From Epiperipatus broadwayi (lineage: Eukaryota; Onychophora; Udeonychophora; Euonychophora; Peripatidae), in contig JAQFVV010000017.1 in NCBI GenBank assembly GCA_028023455.1, positions 6,476,098 to 6,540,097 on the forward strand: a stretch of 64,000 nt of DNA. Direction: 5' to 3'. Numbering within the stretch: position 1 is the first letter of the stretch; every line of letters starts with the position of its first letter. A program made the translations under genes and the position numbers. Shown here piece by piece: positions 1 to 11,050 of the stretch. Under the pieces are notes generated by a model that saw only the letters and a program-made list of their open reading frames with translations, was not told the origin of the DNA and made no database searches.

Positions 1-1885
1 GTTTCTTAAATACGATATATTATTTTTAGAACACCTAGATAATTATGTAAAAATAGTTATTGATTTTGTAACTTCATTAATAAACATGTTGTTTACACTC
101 AAGATGTTTCAAATCAAAAGAAAAACATTTTAAAACAATGTCGAATTAGAAAAGTTTAAAAAAAAACAGATTGCATTTAATTAAAAATCTTTCTACTTGA
201 ACGGGGGGCGGGGGCATTATTACATTACTAAAAATATACAGTAAGTAAAATAAACTTACCTGTATGTTTTAGAAAATTAGAAGTTAGATTTTTTACTTTG
301 AAAATAAGTTGATTTTTTTTTCTATATGTTCAATTAAATAATTAATAGTTAAACATTGTTTTTTAATTTGAATAATTTCACATAAGTAATAAAATAAATG
401 TATAGTAGTAATATATACTGTAATACAATTTTTTAAAAAAAAGCACTTCAGTATAGATTTTTTTTTCATTACAATGAAAAACTTCCGCGGAAGAATATAA
501 AAACTTTTAAATTCAAATTTAGTTTCATTGCTGTTCTGTACTTTTTAAAGTGAAAATATGCATTTTTTTTCCTAGTGATATAAAACTTCTTTTTAGATAC
601 TGTATTTAGTCATCATTGTCATGAAAAAATCAAGAAAATCTTTGAGCTTGGAAATCAATGTGGATATTTTACGTCACTGGAACCGACCAATTTTTTCCCC
701 ATAGACCCCCATTATAATTATGTATTTTGTCTACGATATTCTTGCTTAACGATGAGTTTTGGAGGACCAATTGCCATCGCTAAGCGGGGTAAAGATGTGT
801 ATGAAAAAAAAATAATGATGAATACATTTTTAAAATTCAGTATTATTTAATGCAACATCATAGCAGATAATTTTCATAATTGAAAAGGCAATATATAGTA
901 GTCCAGAACAAATTAATTGCTAATCACAGTGTCTGCATTATTAAATGTCTTTTGATGTTGAAAAAGTGATCTTATAAGTTTGTGATCAACAATTACCTAC
1001 TTTTTGGATATTCTGCTATTTCTGTGAGTTGTGTTTATTTTGCTTCATTAGTCAGTAATTTGTTTTGTTTCATGTGTAATGTATCTTTATTTTAGTTGTG
1101 GTTTTTGTCAATAGGTGATATCAGTAATCGTAAAAAAATTGGTCTCACTTGAATAAAGTTTAGTGGTGATTTCCTATGGATGTATATTCAATTCACTTGC
1201 TCTTTTTTTGGTACATTTTGACATTTTTTTCATAATATTTAGTCCAAATCTCCAATTTTTAGATATTTATTCATTAATATATTTGTAGTATTTTGTTGTT
1301 TCAATAATTTTCTGTAGATGACAGTTTCAACCAGAGAGCAATCTTGATTTTCACACCATTTTAATTAGCATGTATGAAAGTAAGAAAAATCCTTCATTTT
1401 CTCTAATGTCAAAAGAGACAAGTTTATTTGGGGGGGAGGGTAAAATTTGTTTTCAGTGGTATTTTGTTATTATATAATAAATTAGGTGATTGATGAATAT
1501 TTTTATTGTTCTTTTATTTGATATTATAAATATTTCATATAATAAACAAATATAAAGATTTTACATTTTTAATTTTTAGCAATATTTTATCCCCCCCCCC
1601 CCCCATGTTTTGAAATATTATGATACCTTATAGTTTAGGTATTATATTTTTTATTCCATATATATATAAATTATTTCTTGCATAAGTACAAATATTTCAA
1701 AGTATTAGAATTATAATCACATATTTGTTTATAATTTGTTTAATGTTTTATTGATCTCCATTTATTTTTTCCTATTTTGAAATATAACAATATATATTTT
1801 TTTATTCTATATGAAAATGCTATTTAATTTATAAGTACACATATTTCAAAACATCAGAATTTTAATTATATAACTATTTAGTATT
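1..1885. other. AT-rich non-coding stretch, nothing recognised
   Basis: No open frame of note, RNA gene or repeat related to others in the window was seen. The stretch holds homopolymer tracts, including a run of 14 C at about 1591-1604 and several G runs, and many poly-T and poly-A runs. It is probably intergenic or intronic. Confidence 0.6.
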
Positions 1886-2734
1886 GTAATATAATGAGTG
1901 TGTTAATAGTTCTAAACAAGCTTTTTTTAATAAATGCAGTAAGAGAAAGCTTTTAAAATCTCTCTTTAGAATTATCTCTATCGCCAAACCGGTTTGGAGC
2001 TAATGCATCTCGTTCAGTGAAGTACTAGAATATTCAGACACTAAATACAAACTCAAGCCCAGCATTTATCAAATACTTAACTATTAAGTAAGAAATCTGA
2101 AATTTTCAGACATCTATATGTCTTCAAATCCAGTTATCTAACTCAAATAGCCACATTGGGCTGAACTAAATTCAGGTATACTGTATGTTAATAACCTTAG
2201 CAATATAACATCGCCAAAGCCTTAAAAGCCAAACTATAATAGAAAGGAAACCAAGTCATACATCATGTAATTTAATTAGCTTGTATTTACAAATGTAATA
2301 TAATATGTATGCTAATAACTCTAAACAAGCTTTTTTTGATAAAATGCCGCAAGAGAAAGCATTTAAAATATCTATCTAGAACTATCCCTATCCCCAAACT
2401 ATTGTAGTTTGGCTTTTAAGGCTTTAGCAAGGTTATATTACTAAGGCTAGTAATATATTGTGCATCTGAATTTAGTTCAGTCCCATATGGCTATTTAAGT
2501 TAGAGAGCTGGATTTGAAGACATATATAGATGTCTGAAAATTTCAGATTTTCTACTTAATAGATAAGTATTCGATAAGTGCTGAGCTGGAGTTTGTATTT
2601 TAGTTCGCACCTCACTGATGAGAGCTATTAGCTCAAAACCAGTTTGGGGATAGGGATAATTCTAGATAGAGATTTTAAGTGCTTTCTTTTGCGGCATTAA
2701 AAGCTTAGAGTTATTAGCACACTCATTATATTAC
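1886..2734. repeat. Family B foldback repeat carrying hammerhead remnants
   Basis: The two ends are inverted copies of each other: gtaatataatgagtgtg at 1886 matches the reverse complement of the sequence ending at 2734 (cacactcattatattac). The arms run roughly 1886-2248 and 2395-2734. Both contain the same markers in opposite orientation: tcttcaaatccag, the Leu-rich-looking but non-coding stretch ggctttt, and a hammerhead-like core. A third partial tail (2281-2394) sits in the loop. The left-arm ribozyme (minus strand, about 1983-2020) is degraded; the right-arm one (2606-2655) is nearly intact. Related copies lie at 5762, 43861, 46404 and 48030, so this is a dispersed family. No coding capacity is visible. 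Confidence 0.75.
2606..2655 (+). ncRNA. Hammerhead ribozyme (type I), family B, near-intact
   Basis: CTGATGA lies at 2615-2621. A perfect 5-bp stem II follows (GAGCT/AGCTC, loop ATT, 2622-2634). The expected GAAA is AAAA at 2635-2638. Short stem III is A-C with G-T, and the predicted cleavage site follows T2644. Stem I pairs TGGGG (2645-2649) with CCTCA (2610-2614), giving 5 bp with one G-U. The G12-to-A change should weaken or abolish activity. Very short stem III is known from animal hammerheads in Penelope-like elements and retrozymes, which often act as dimers. Confidence 0.7.
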
Positions 2735-3101
2735 ATTTGTAAATACAAGCATTAGTCTTGTTTCCTAACTATTTATTATGTTAAAAAAAAAATCCTATTT
2801 TTTGGGACTTTAAAAGATATAAAAAAAATAATGCCCAGTTAAAGAGTTAATAAAAAATAGATAACATTTTATTTAGTGCAAAATATTCAGTGTTTATTGT
2901 TTATTATCTAGAAACAGAAATGTATTTATTTTGCTTTTTCTAAATGTTGAAACGTAGTTTGAAAGGAGGGATGCCATATGATTGCAGTTTATATGCATTT
3001 ATATCAAGTAAAATAAATAAATTTCACACCTTTTTTTTATTTGGTTTTTAAAGATGTATATAAAATGAACTAAAAAATATTTTTTTCTAAACATATATTT
3101 T

Positions 3102-3498
3102 CAACTATCTGCGCTTCGCAAATTAAAATATTATTTATATACTTTACTGCTTGTTATGTATTCTAAAAACTACTTCGTAGTAAATCATAGGATTTCGCGT
3201 TATACGTTTATGATTTAGACTCAGTGAGATAATTGTGAAGATATTTAAAGCTTCAAGCTTTCAAACCTAAATGCTTACGACTGGCTTAGATATATAGAAA
3301 GAAAAGTAGAGAAAAGGGTGGCCGCCCTTTTCTCGTAAAATCTTTGTTGTGTATTTAGGTTTGGATATCATTTGGACAGCTATCCCTGACATCTGATTGG
3401 CTGTCGGTTAAGTATTATAATGAGCGCTAGAGATTTGGCAGTATCTTGATTTATTTCAGTTTTCAACTATCTGTGCTTCGCAAAGTAAAATATTATTT
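3102..3498 (+). mobile_element. Family D element: one 362-bp unit with terminal redundancy and TSD
   Basis: The first 36 bases (from 3102, caactatctgcgcttcgcaa...) recur at the end (from 3464, caactatctgtgcttcgcaa...) with two differences, a spacing of 362 bp. The whole is flanked by a 12-bp direct repeat, aacatatatttt, at 3090-3101 and 3499-3510. Inside are an AAATC/GATTT hairpin near 3182-3195, a TGAAG/CTTCA hairpin near 3236-3255, a strong GC-capped hairpin at 3309-3334 (arms GAGAAAAGGG and CCCTTTTCTC), and a CCAAT-box sequence (ctgattggct) at about 3392-3401. The layout matches the 361-bp units at 23.4-25.7 kb. No open frame or hammerhead was found. One turn plus a short overlap is what copying from a circular template would give; that step is inference. 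Confidence 0.75.
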
Positions 3499-3510
3499 AA
3501 CATATATTTT

Positions 3511-4861
3511 AATAAATTATATTGTTGAATGAGCATCAAATAGAAATTTTCAAAAAAGAAAAAAATGATAAACATTAAGGAGAATGATATATTGAAGTTA
3601 TAAAATATGTGAATTACTTTAATAAATTTTCATTGGAAAAATAATAAATTGTCATTGAAATGGAAGTCAGATTTACAAACTATTTTAGGGTGGATTGATT
3701 TGGAGAGATTGCATTGGGTAAGCTGGTAAATAAATATTTTATAATAGATCAGTATAGTAACATTTCCATTTAGGCTGCTTGTATAATTGTTTTTAAATTA
3801 TATGCATTTGCACTAATTATTTTAAGTGATTTTTCAAAAATATGCACTTAACATTTGAATCCAAGAATAAGCACATTTTTTTTTTTTTTTTTGAAGCTAC
3901 ACTGTTTACAGCATTTTTATATATTTGCTGCAGTTTATGTGACCGGATAAAATTATATATTGTGAAGTATATACATATTTTTGTGTTATCTAATATCTGA
4001 CATATAATAAATTAATATAAATTAATAATATCAGTACACTCCCAACACCATGAATATACTATTATTACATTCAAATTTCTAAAATAGTTAATAGTTTCGA
4101 CTGTCTAACAATCTTCTTCAGAGTATTTTTCATAATTAAAATACTTTAAATTTTGTGAATGTTTATGATGTAGTACAGCATAGCTGTATATAAAAATAGC
4201 ACAAACATTCTAAATATATTGTACCATTCAGAATTGAATAGTAATTCAATTTAGGAATATGAACAACATTGAAAATACCTTTTATTATTGCCAGTCTCCT
4301 ATCGTTGATTTTGGTAACAAACTTTTTTGTGCTACTATTTAAAAGAAGAGAGGATAATCGTTCATTTATTAGCAATTTTAAATATGTTTTTATTTTTAAA
4401 ATCAAACTTTAATAATAATTAACTTTATAGTACAATATAATGAAGGACAAAAAAAAAAAAGAGAGGTTCATTATTTTAAACAATGATATAATATTTTATA
4501 AGATGCATTTTTTTACGTATTTAAAAAAATGATGTAAAGCTTTACAAAAACATTTTCAATAAGGGAACTTACTGGAAACATTCAATAAAGTCTTATTTAA
4601 ATACAGTAGTGCCATGCCATATGGTATATATTGTTCCAAGCATAACTCATGTTTTGTTGACAAATTTTGATTATAGTGCAGTAATTATTGTTTGTTGTAT
4701 TGGAATTGTACAGAACAATATTGCATATATATATATAATTTTCATGTGTAAAATATGCATATATAAATTAAGATTATAATATAAACAAAATTTAAAACAA
4801 TTAATACTGTAATTATTATTAATAAATTGAAAAAGCATATTTACTTCTATATATAAGATAA
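3511..4861. other. AT-rich stretch with one Penelope-type hammerhead
   Basis: Apart from the ribozyme-like motif at 4075-4130, this is AT-rich DNA with poly-T tracts. Two short minus-strand open frames (4163-4405, 4671-4865) have no recognisable domain and a composition expected of chance. Confidence 0.5.
4075..4130 (-). ncRNA. Hammerhead-like ribozyme, Penelope terminal type
   Basis: On the minus strand CTGAAGA (4115-4121) is followed by one extra A. Stem II is GATTGT/ACAGTC with one wobble (4099-4113) and the GAAA box is at 4095-4098. All core positions are present. A single unpaired A before stem II also occurs in the copies at 14.8 and 15.0 kb, so it is a family trait. Stem I is not clearly paired, so activity is uncertain. 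I take it as a fragment of a Penelope-like element terminus. Confidence 0.55.
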
Positions 4862-4945
4862 TCATTAAAAGTCAGTCAACACTAACAATCAACCATTTCA
4901 AACTGTTATCAAGGCAACCTTTTAACAATAAAGGTGGATTTCCCT
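4862..4945 (-). repeat. Family C repeat fragment
   Basis: The segment resembles, in reverse orientation, the ends of the copies near 40.5 and 41.9 kb and the one at 10.95 kb. The shared core is caaggcaac next to taacaataaa. Function unknown; no coding or ribozyme motif seen. Confidence 0.6.
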
Positions 4946-5761
4946 ATAAAATAGTGTATGTGTTTATTCAATCATTCATAATCATTTAAAAGAAAAAACT
5001 TATTGAGATTTTCTGCTAAATATTTCATAGAGACTTAGGGCTTTTTGATGCACTGCAAGACTGCCAATTGGAATATTTTTATGATTCCTATCATTTAATC
5101 ATAGGTTTAAGGCTTTTTTGTTTTGTCCAAAACAATTACCTCTTATTTCAGTTTCAATTTTAGCTGTTTCATGAGAATAAGTGACAGCGGTGCAGATCTG
5201 CTTCTTTTTATAACTTCACTGATGGCTGACTCATTCTTCTTTCCTTACTAAATCAACAATTTTCATTTTCTCATTTGATAATAGAAGTTTACAATATTTT
5301 TTGAATTTATCACTCGGTAATGTTAGAAAACATTTTATTATATTACTAGCGCTGTGGGTTTGACCTTGGCAGTCGAAAGCATGCCCAGTGACTAAAACTG
5401 CATAATCAAAATTTAGTTTTCTGTTCTAAGCATTCAGAACGTTTATATATATATATATTACAAATAATACAAGGAAAGTGATAAATCCTTGAGAATTAAA
5501 GATACTATTATATACTCGTATGATAAAAAAAATTTTTGGGAAAAAAAAATGCATAGAAAAAAAATTACTCGCTTAAAGTTACTGTATTGAATTGTACTTA
5601 AAACATACAAAAATGAGATTTAAGAAATTTGCAGTTGAGATTTGAGAACATATTTAGCAAAGGGAGGAAAAAAGACTGCAGCCATACCAAGATTCATAAA
5701 ATTTAATGTTTGTGATTTTCAATGTTTTTATTATAATAATCAATAAAGCCAGTCATATATA

Positions 5762-5996
5762 ACATGACATTACTTTTATAAGCTTGTATTTACAAAAATG
5801 TAATGCAGAGAGCATACCAATAGCTCAAAGAAGCTCTTAATTGGTAAGTGCGGTATGAGGAAATATTTAAAATCTCTATCCAGAACATTCCTATTTCCAG
5901 ACCAATTGGTTTCGAGCTTATGGCTCACCTCAGAGAAGAGCTAGAATATTCAGACACTAGATCTAAAACATAAACTCAAAACCCAGCACTTATTTC
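5762..5996 (-). repeat. Family B repeat fragment with decayed hammerhead
   Basis: Markers of family B are present in the minus orientation: the tail near 5782 (cttgtatttac), the ctatttccagacc block, and the tattcagacactag block near 5949. The ribozyme region (about 5898-5945) keeps stem II GAGC/GCTC and the GAAA box, but the CTGANGA strand has extra bases. Confidence 0.6.
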
Positions 5997-6244
5997 ATAT
6001 GTAATATTTGTTTGAGCAATGTTTTTGTTTGTTTACATTTATATGTATATTTGAATAGCGTATAATTGAAGACGTGTTATTTGATACAGGGTATGTTTGC
6101 AATTTCATTGTAATAAAAATGTACATGTATATTTTTTTCACAGAAAAAGTTAAATTTTAAACTGCATAAGTAAGTTGGGTCAGTGCTTGTAATTATTTTA
6201 CCTAATGCTCATTGTTTTTCATTTTTAATGTTAGAAAAATAATT

Positions 6245-6450
6245 AATAACTGAAACACAGGCTTATTATATACCTGTGTCTATATATATATGTAATATAT
6301 AGGGTATATGAACACAGATCTTTTCAACATATATGTGTTTAAGTGTATCAGTGTTATTAGATAGAGCGGAGAGTAGTGGGTCGTGTGAAAGTCTGTGCTC
6401 ATATACCCTATATATTAAAAATAATTAATGGAATATGTGTTTCAGTTATT
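6245..6450. mobile_element. Short palindromic MITE
   Basis: A 206-bp element with perfect 15-bp terminal inverted repeats (AATAACTGAAACACA at 6245-6259, complement at 6436-6450). A second nested inverted pair built around the sequence agggtatatga lies at about 6296-6318 and 6392-6414. No target duplication could be fixed and there is no coding capacity. The terminal motif aataactgaaacaca occurs again near 59064. Confidence 0.55.
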
Positions 6451-6954
6451 GAAATATGGTAAAGTAACTTTTGATCCACTCATTTTATTGAAATACTCCA
6501 AAAACTTGAGCTGAGTCAAGCTACTATGAAAAGATATTTTTAAACCAATATATATTCTAACTTAATAGCCCTGACTTAATTTTTGGCGACTTTTCACCAG
6601 AATCATAATGCAGAATTAATTAATTAATAATGCCAGAAGCAGACTGAATATATAGTTTATAAAATATGCAAATGTAAATTATAAATGCATGCATGAATGA
6701 AAAAAAGAGGCCTAATTCTTTTAACTGTGATTTAAATTTAAGGGCAAGATCTACTTCTTGTGCTGCCAATACTGTGAAATGCTATATAGATATAAAGAAT
6801 TAAATGAATGTGAAGTAAATCAATTCACTTCGGTTTGATTTTCACTGGAAAAAAAAATATATATATTTTTTATTTATAAATGGCATTTTCTAAGTGTTTT
6901 TGTCACATGTTAATATGGACAGTTGAAATATTATACTGGATTCCAAGATATTGT

Positions 6955-7095
6955 AAAATACCTAGAAACAAACCACGTGTGAGATGGATAAATGAAATAA
7001 GGAAGTGTGCTAGGGTGATATGAGAAAAGAGGCTAGAGATCGGAGAATTGAATTTGGAGAAACTGTCATCCTGCAATGGGTCAATAATGCTTGAA
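6955..7095 (+). pseudogene. LINE 3'-terminal coding remnant
   Basis: Two frames join to give a C-terminal LINE signature. The first reads PRVRWINEIRKC. After a frame change comes EARDRRIEFGETVILQWVNN and a stop at about 7093. The pattern basic-Pro-Arg, RW, IR+C, RDR and ILQW is typical of the last residues of several non-LTR retrotransposon ORF2 proteins. It is followed by an atgatg-rich tail (7100-7120), as is common for 3' ends of such elements. A same-family, unbroken copy lies on the minus strand at 52377-52513. It is a 5'-truncated dead copy. Confidence 0.65.
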
Positions 7096-7129
7096 ATTAT
7101 GTTGATGATGGTGATATGATCACACAGTA

Positions 7130-10005
7130 TTTTGGTATCTAAATGTTATATATGCATAAAACTGTCAATGATTGTATGCAAATTATATCTTTTTTATTTA
7201 TATGGGATATTGATTTACAATACAATTAAAAACTGAACTTTAAAGGTTTTTTTAAATAAAATAGACAATGTTGTATTATTGCTTTTGCATGAAGAATAAT
7301 GGAGGGATTTTCTCTAATTTTAAAATTGTTATCACATATTTAAAAATATATTTTGTGAGCAATAATTAGTCTGATCTGGGATTTGGGTTTTGAGTTATAC
7401 TTTCTACTAATAATGTAATCTGATTCTAATCACAATGATTACATTTTAGCAGACTGAATTTCTTTTTTTGCTTTTTTGAAAATTCTTATTAAAATAAATT
7501 TACTGGATCGACACCTAGAAAATTTTAACTTTAAATAAATAAAACAAAAATATTGTTTTAGGTATATAATTGTAAAGCATTAAATATTAATCTACTTTTT
7601 AATATCAATACCTATCATCTTTCAATAATTACAGTAAATAATATTCTTTTGTAAAAAAGATAATTATTATAAATTTTTATTAAACTAAAAATAGTTTAAT
7701 TAATTTAAAAAAAAAAAAAATCCAAAGTGTCCATTTTTATTTATTGGTCATCATACTTATTTAGAATTTAGCTTCCTGCAGTTTAAAAAGCACACTGGTT
7801 TTTCTAAAAGATTAACTTTGAATCATGGAACACATTTGTTGGTCATAAATATCTTTGAATTAAATTTATGTTGTGTATGTTTTGATTTTAATTCTACGAC
7901 TGTCACTCTTGTACAAAGACTTTGTTTTTATAAATGCCACTAATTTATCATTTCCTTTGTTTTATTGTAATATTTTGTATAATCTGCACACCTTATTTCA
8001 AACATTTTATAGCAAACATTTTGATTTTATATATATGCACACACAACATGATATTTCGACTATCCTGCAGTCTTCCTCAAAGCTGTGATAAATATATATA
8101 ATAAAAATGTTTTGTTATAAAGTGTTTGTTGTAAGGTGTCAAATTATATTTACATTTTTTAAATATCATTAACAAACATTCTTAAACCAATGTGGGTTTT
8201 TTAACTCAGGAAGTACAAAAAGTTGAAGATAGAAAGACAAAAAATAAAGAGGATGAATTTTATAATAACTATACCATCATTTTATTAATTGTAAATACAT
8301 TCTCATATATCACATGCTCTTGTAATGCTAACCTAACTTTTTAACAAATTTTTTGAAAGATTACATACTAACCTCAATAAAACCTGTTAATATATTGTAA
8401 TTTCATACCAGTTGTAGTAACACCTATTACCATTTCTTTCTTTCAATATTCTATTTGATCAAGCAATTGGAAGAATGTATCTATTGGTCTTAGGAGTTTG
8501 TCATCCTACTTTCAGAATCTTTCAGATCATCCATAAGTATAAAATTTCTAATTCCATTTTATGTTATGATAATATCCATGTCTCACTATTATATGACAAG
8601 TTTGGAAGAGTAAATCCTATATTTAACTAAATTAGTAGTTAGATTAGTAAAGCATATCTTTAACTTGTTGAATGTAGCAGCTCTGTATTGGAGTCTTTGC
8701 TGCATAGCATCTAAGTTGATCTTTCTAGCTAAAAAGCTATCAAGGTATTTAAACTGATCCAAATAACTATTCAAGCCTAATTGCTGAAGTTGTTTTTTTT
8801 TACTCGTTGATTGATAAAATTTCTTTAATTTTTTTTTAGCATTAATTACTAAAAGAAAATAGATAGAAAGGGTATTATTGTCTATTAATTTTTGGAGTTA
8901 AAACATTGAAAAAAGATCAGCTTAAATTTATAGCGATTAAAAAGAAAGGTGAAGGAAAGAAGATAGAGATTTTTTTGTATAGGATTTTATGATAAGAATA
9001 GAGAATATAAGGATTATTTTAGAAATAATTAAACAACCATTATTAAAATGGCATAGAAGAAGAAAAAGAAATGAGTCAGTGCTGTTGAAGTGATTTGATG
9101 AGTGTAGATTAGAAGGGATAACAGGAAAGAAATAGTAAATGGATTTGCAGTATTACAATAGGTTTCAGAGAAAGTGAGTGTTTAGCTTTGCTAACAAAGT
9201 CTCTTGGCATATGTCTTGTGCACAGAAACTTTTGATTTCATGTAAGAAGAAACCATTTTACATCATATTTCATCATTATGATCTTTTTATTTTTATTTAG
9301 TGTAAAAGGGATATGGATTTACTTATAAATAAAAGTTCATTTACATTGTTAAAAATTATTCTTGAAATATGAGTAGTCACACGAATATCAGAAAACAAAG
9401 CAAAAAAATATTTTAAAAATATAAAATGATACAAACTTTTTATTAGAGATTGTCATTTAATTAATCACATGATTAGCATAGGACAAAAGCTATTATTTTG
9501 TGTATGGAGATTCTTGTATAATATTTTTGTTGTGCAATGCTTATGAAAATAGTTTTAAACAGATTGTTTCAAATGTGATATTGTATATATGTGCTGGATA
9601 AATGATTGATTTTTTAATGAATTTTTGAATTTGTATCTAATTTAGATATATTTTTTCCTATTCTGGTCCGTTACCATTAATATAGCATTCGTATTTCCCT
9701 ATCTTTCCTGGATTAACAGTTTTAATGGATTAAGTAGTTGTAATTTAGTTATATGTTATGGTAAATCTTGCGTGTTTTTGAAACTGGTGAAACCTTAAAT
9801 GAATAATATTAACTAATAATTTTAATATCTATTGTATTGGTACTTTATCTACAATATATTCTATTTTTAAGCTTATTTTTTTGTATGTTCTTATTTAACT
9901 TAACTCTTTTTTTTTCCTGTCTTTTCATCTGTTTGTGAAATCCTGTAACTCAATTTTTACCAGTTTCCAATCTTTAATCTAGTTGAATCTTTACATTCAC
10001 ACATG
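7130..10005. other. AT-rich stretch, one hammerhead fragment
   Basis: No gene was recognised. The only structured motif seen is at 8046-8092. Short frames at 7873-8088 (+) and 8589-8774 (-) have no recognisable features and are likely chance. Confidence 0.5.
8046..8092 (-). ncRNA. Degenerate Penelope-type hammerhead
   Basis: Minus strand: the core strand reads TTGAGGA (8074-8080), so C3 is T. An extra A, stem II GACT/AGTC (within 8058-8072) and the GAAA box at 8054-8057 follow. The stem II loop sequence (gcagg) resembles the one at 14.86 kb. The C3 change argues against activity. Confidence 0.45.
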
Positions 10006-10300
10006 TATTCCTGATGACAGTGGTTTTTTCAATGAAGTGGATGGTTGAATAGTTGGAAGGGTGAGAAAATTGAAGCCTGTCCATTAAAGTTTAAGGAATT
10101 GCTATCTTAATTTAAATCAAGCACTGATTGTAGATATATGTCGGAGATTATGATCTGGCACAAATGATGAGTACTGGTTCCATACGAAATACATATATTG
10201 GGGATCTTTTTTTTTTTTTCGCATGTGTGTGGTCATGTGGTTGTATCGGTTGTTTGAGATGGAGTGGGGACCAATAGTTTGAAAAATCCTGATTTTAAAT
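10006..10300 (+). repeat. Family A repeat, decayed copy
   Basis: Order of family A landmarks: tgaagcctgtccattaaagt (10071-10090), a stretch before atgatctgg, a hammerhead-like core (10153-10204), then gcatgtgtgtggtcatgt and a B-box-like end (cctgattttaaat). In the ribozyme the core strand is ATGATGA (C3 to A), stem II is GTA(C)TGG...CCATAC-like, GAAA is present at 10186-10189, and the ATA/TAT stem III and TTGG of stem I remain. Single-unit copy; no flanking duplication found. Confidence 0.65.
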
Positions 10301-10949
10301 CTCTATTTACATATATGAAACATCCAGTATAAGCAAGCTATATACTGCCTTAGAATTACATCAATTCTTGTTAAGTTTACTAAAGTGAACAAAAGGGTTT
10401 ATATTTGTTTATTAAATAGATGAATTTAAAAAATACTTTAGCATTACAAAATAGCTTTAAATTTGCAAATATATTTTTATTTTGCTTTCTGTTTTTTTTT
10501 TTTAAAGGTGTAAAACTAAAAAATCGGAAAAAAAAATTATAAAATATTTTTTTGAAAGAAATACTTTTATTCTTTAAAATATACTAAAACGTAAAAAATA
10601 AATTTTGAACGTTGACATTCTTTCTATCATGTGGCCAAAATAAAAGCATGTGATGAATTCAGAAGCAGTCTAATAATATTTCTAAACATGAGTCCTGCAC
10701 ACTTACTTTGGTTGCATAATATCAAGAATATTAGAAAAAAACTGAAGATTTTTTTAATTTATTTTTTATTTGTACATTTATGTGAATAAAGACAAATATT
10801 TTAAATTTTTTTTTTTTTAGAATGTTTTATATGTCTGTACTGCATTTCTATAGAGTAATAATAATAAAGCTATTTTCTTTGTTTTATTAAATATGTGATG
10901 AATAATAAGTCTTATAGTTTAGTGTTCAGTATATTTTGGATATAATTAA

Positions 10950-11050
10950 TCATTAAAACCAGTTAGCACTTAGATAGTTCCAATATCAATAACAATTAAC
11001 AATCTCAAACTGTTGTCAAGGCAACTTCCTTTTAACAATAAAGATGAATA
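10950..11050 (-). repeat. Family C repeat fragment
   Basis: The segment from cattaaaaccag to taacaataaagatg matches, reversed, the 3' part of the family C copy ending near 41975. It shares the block gttgtcaaggcaac. No function can be read from it. Confidence 0.65.
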
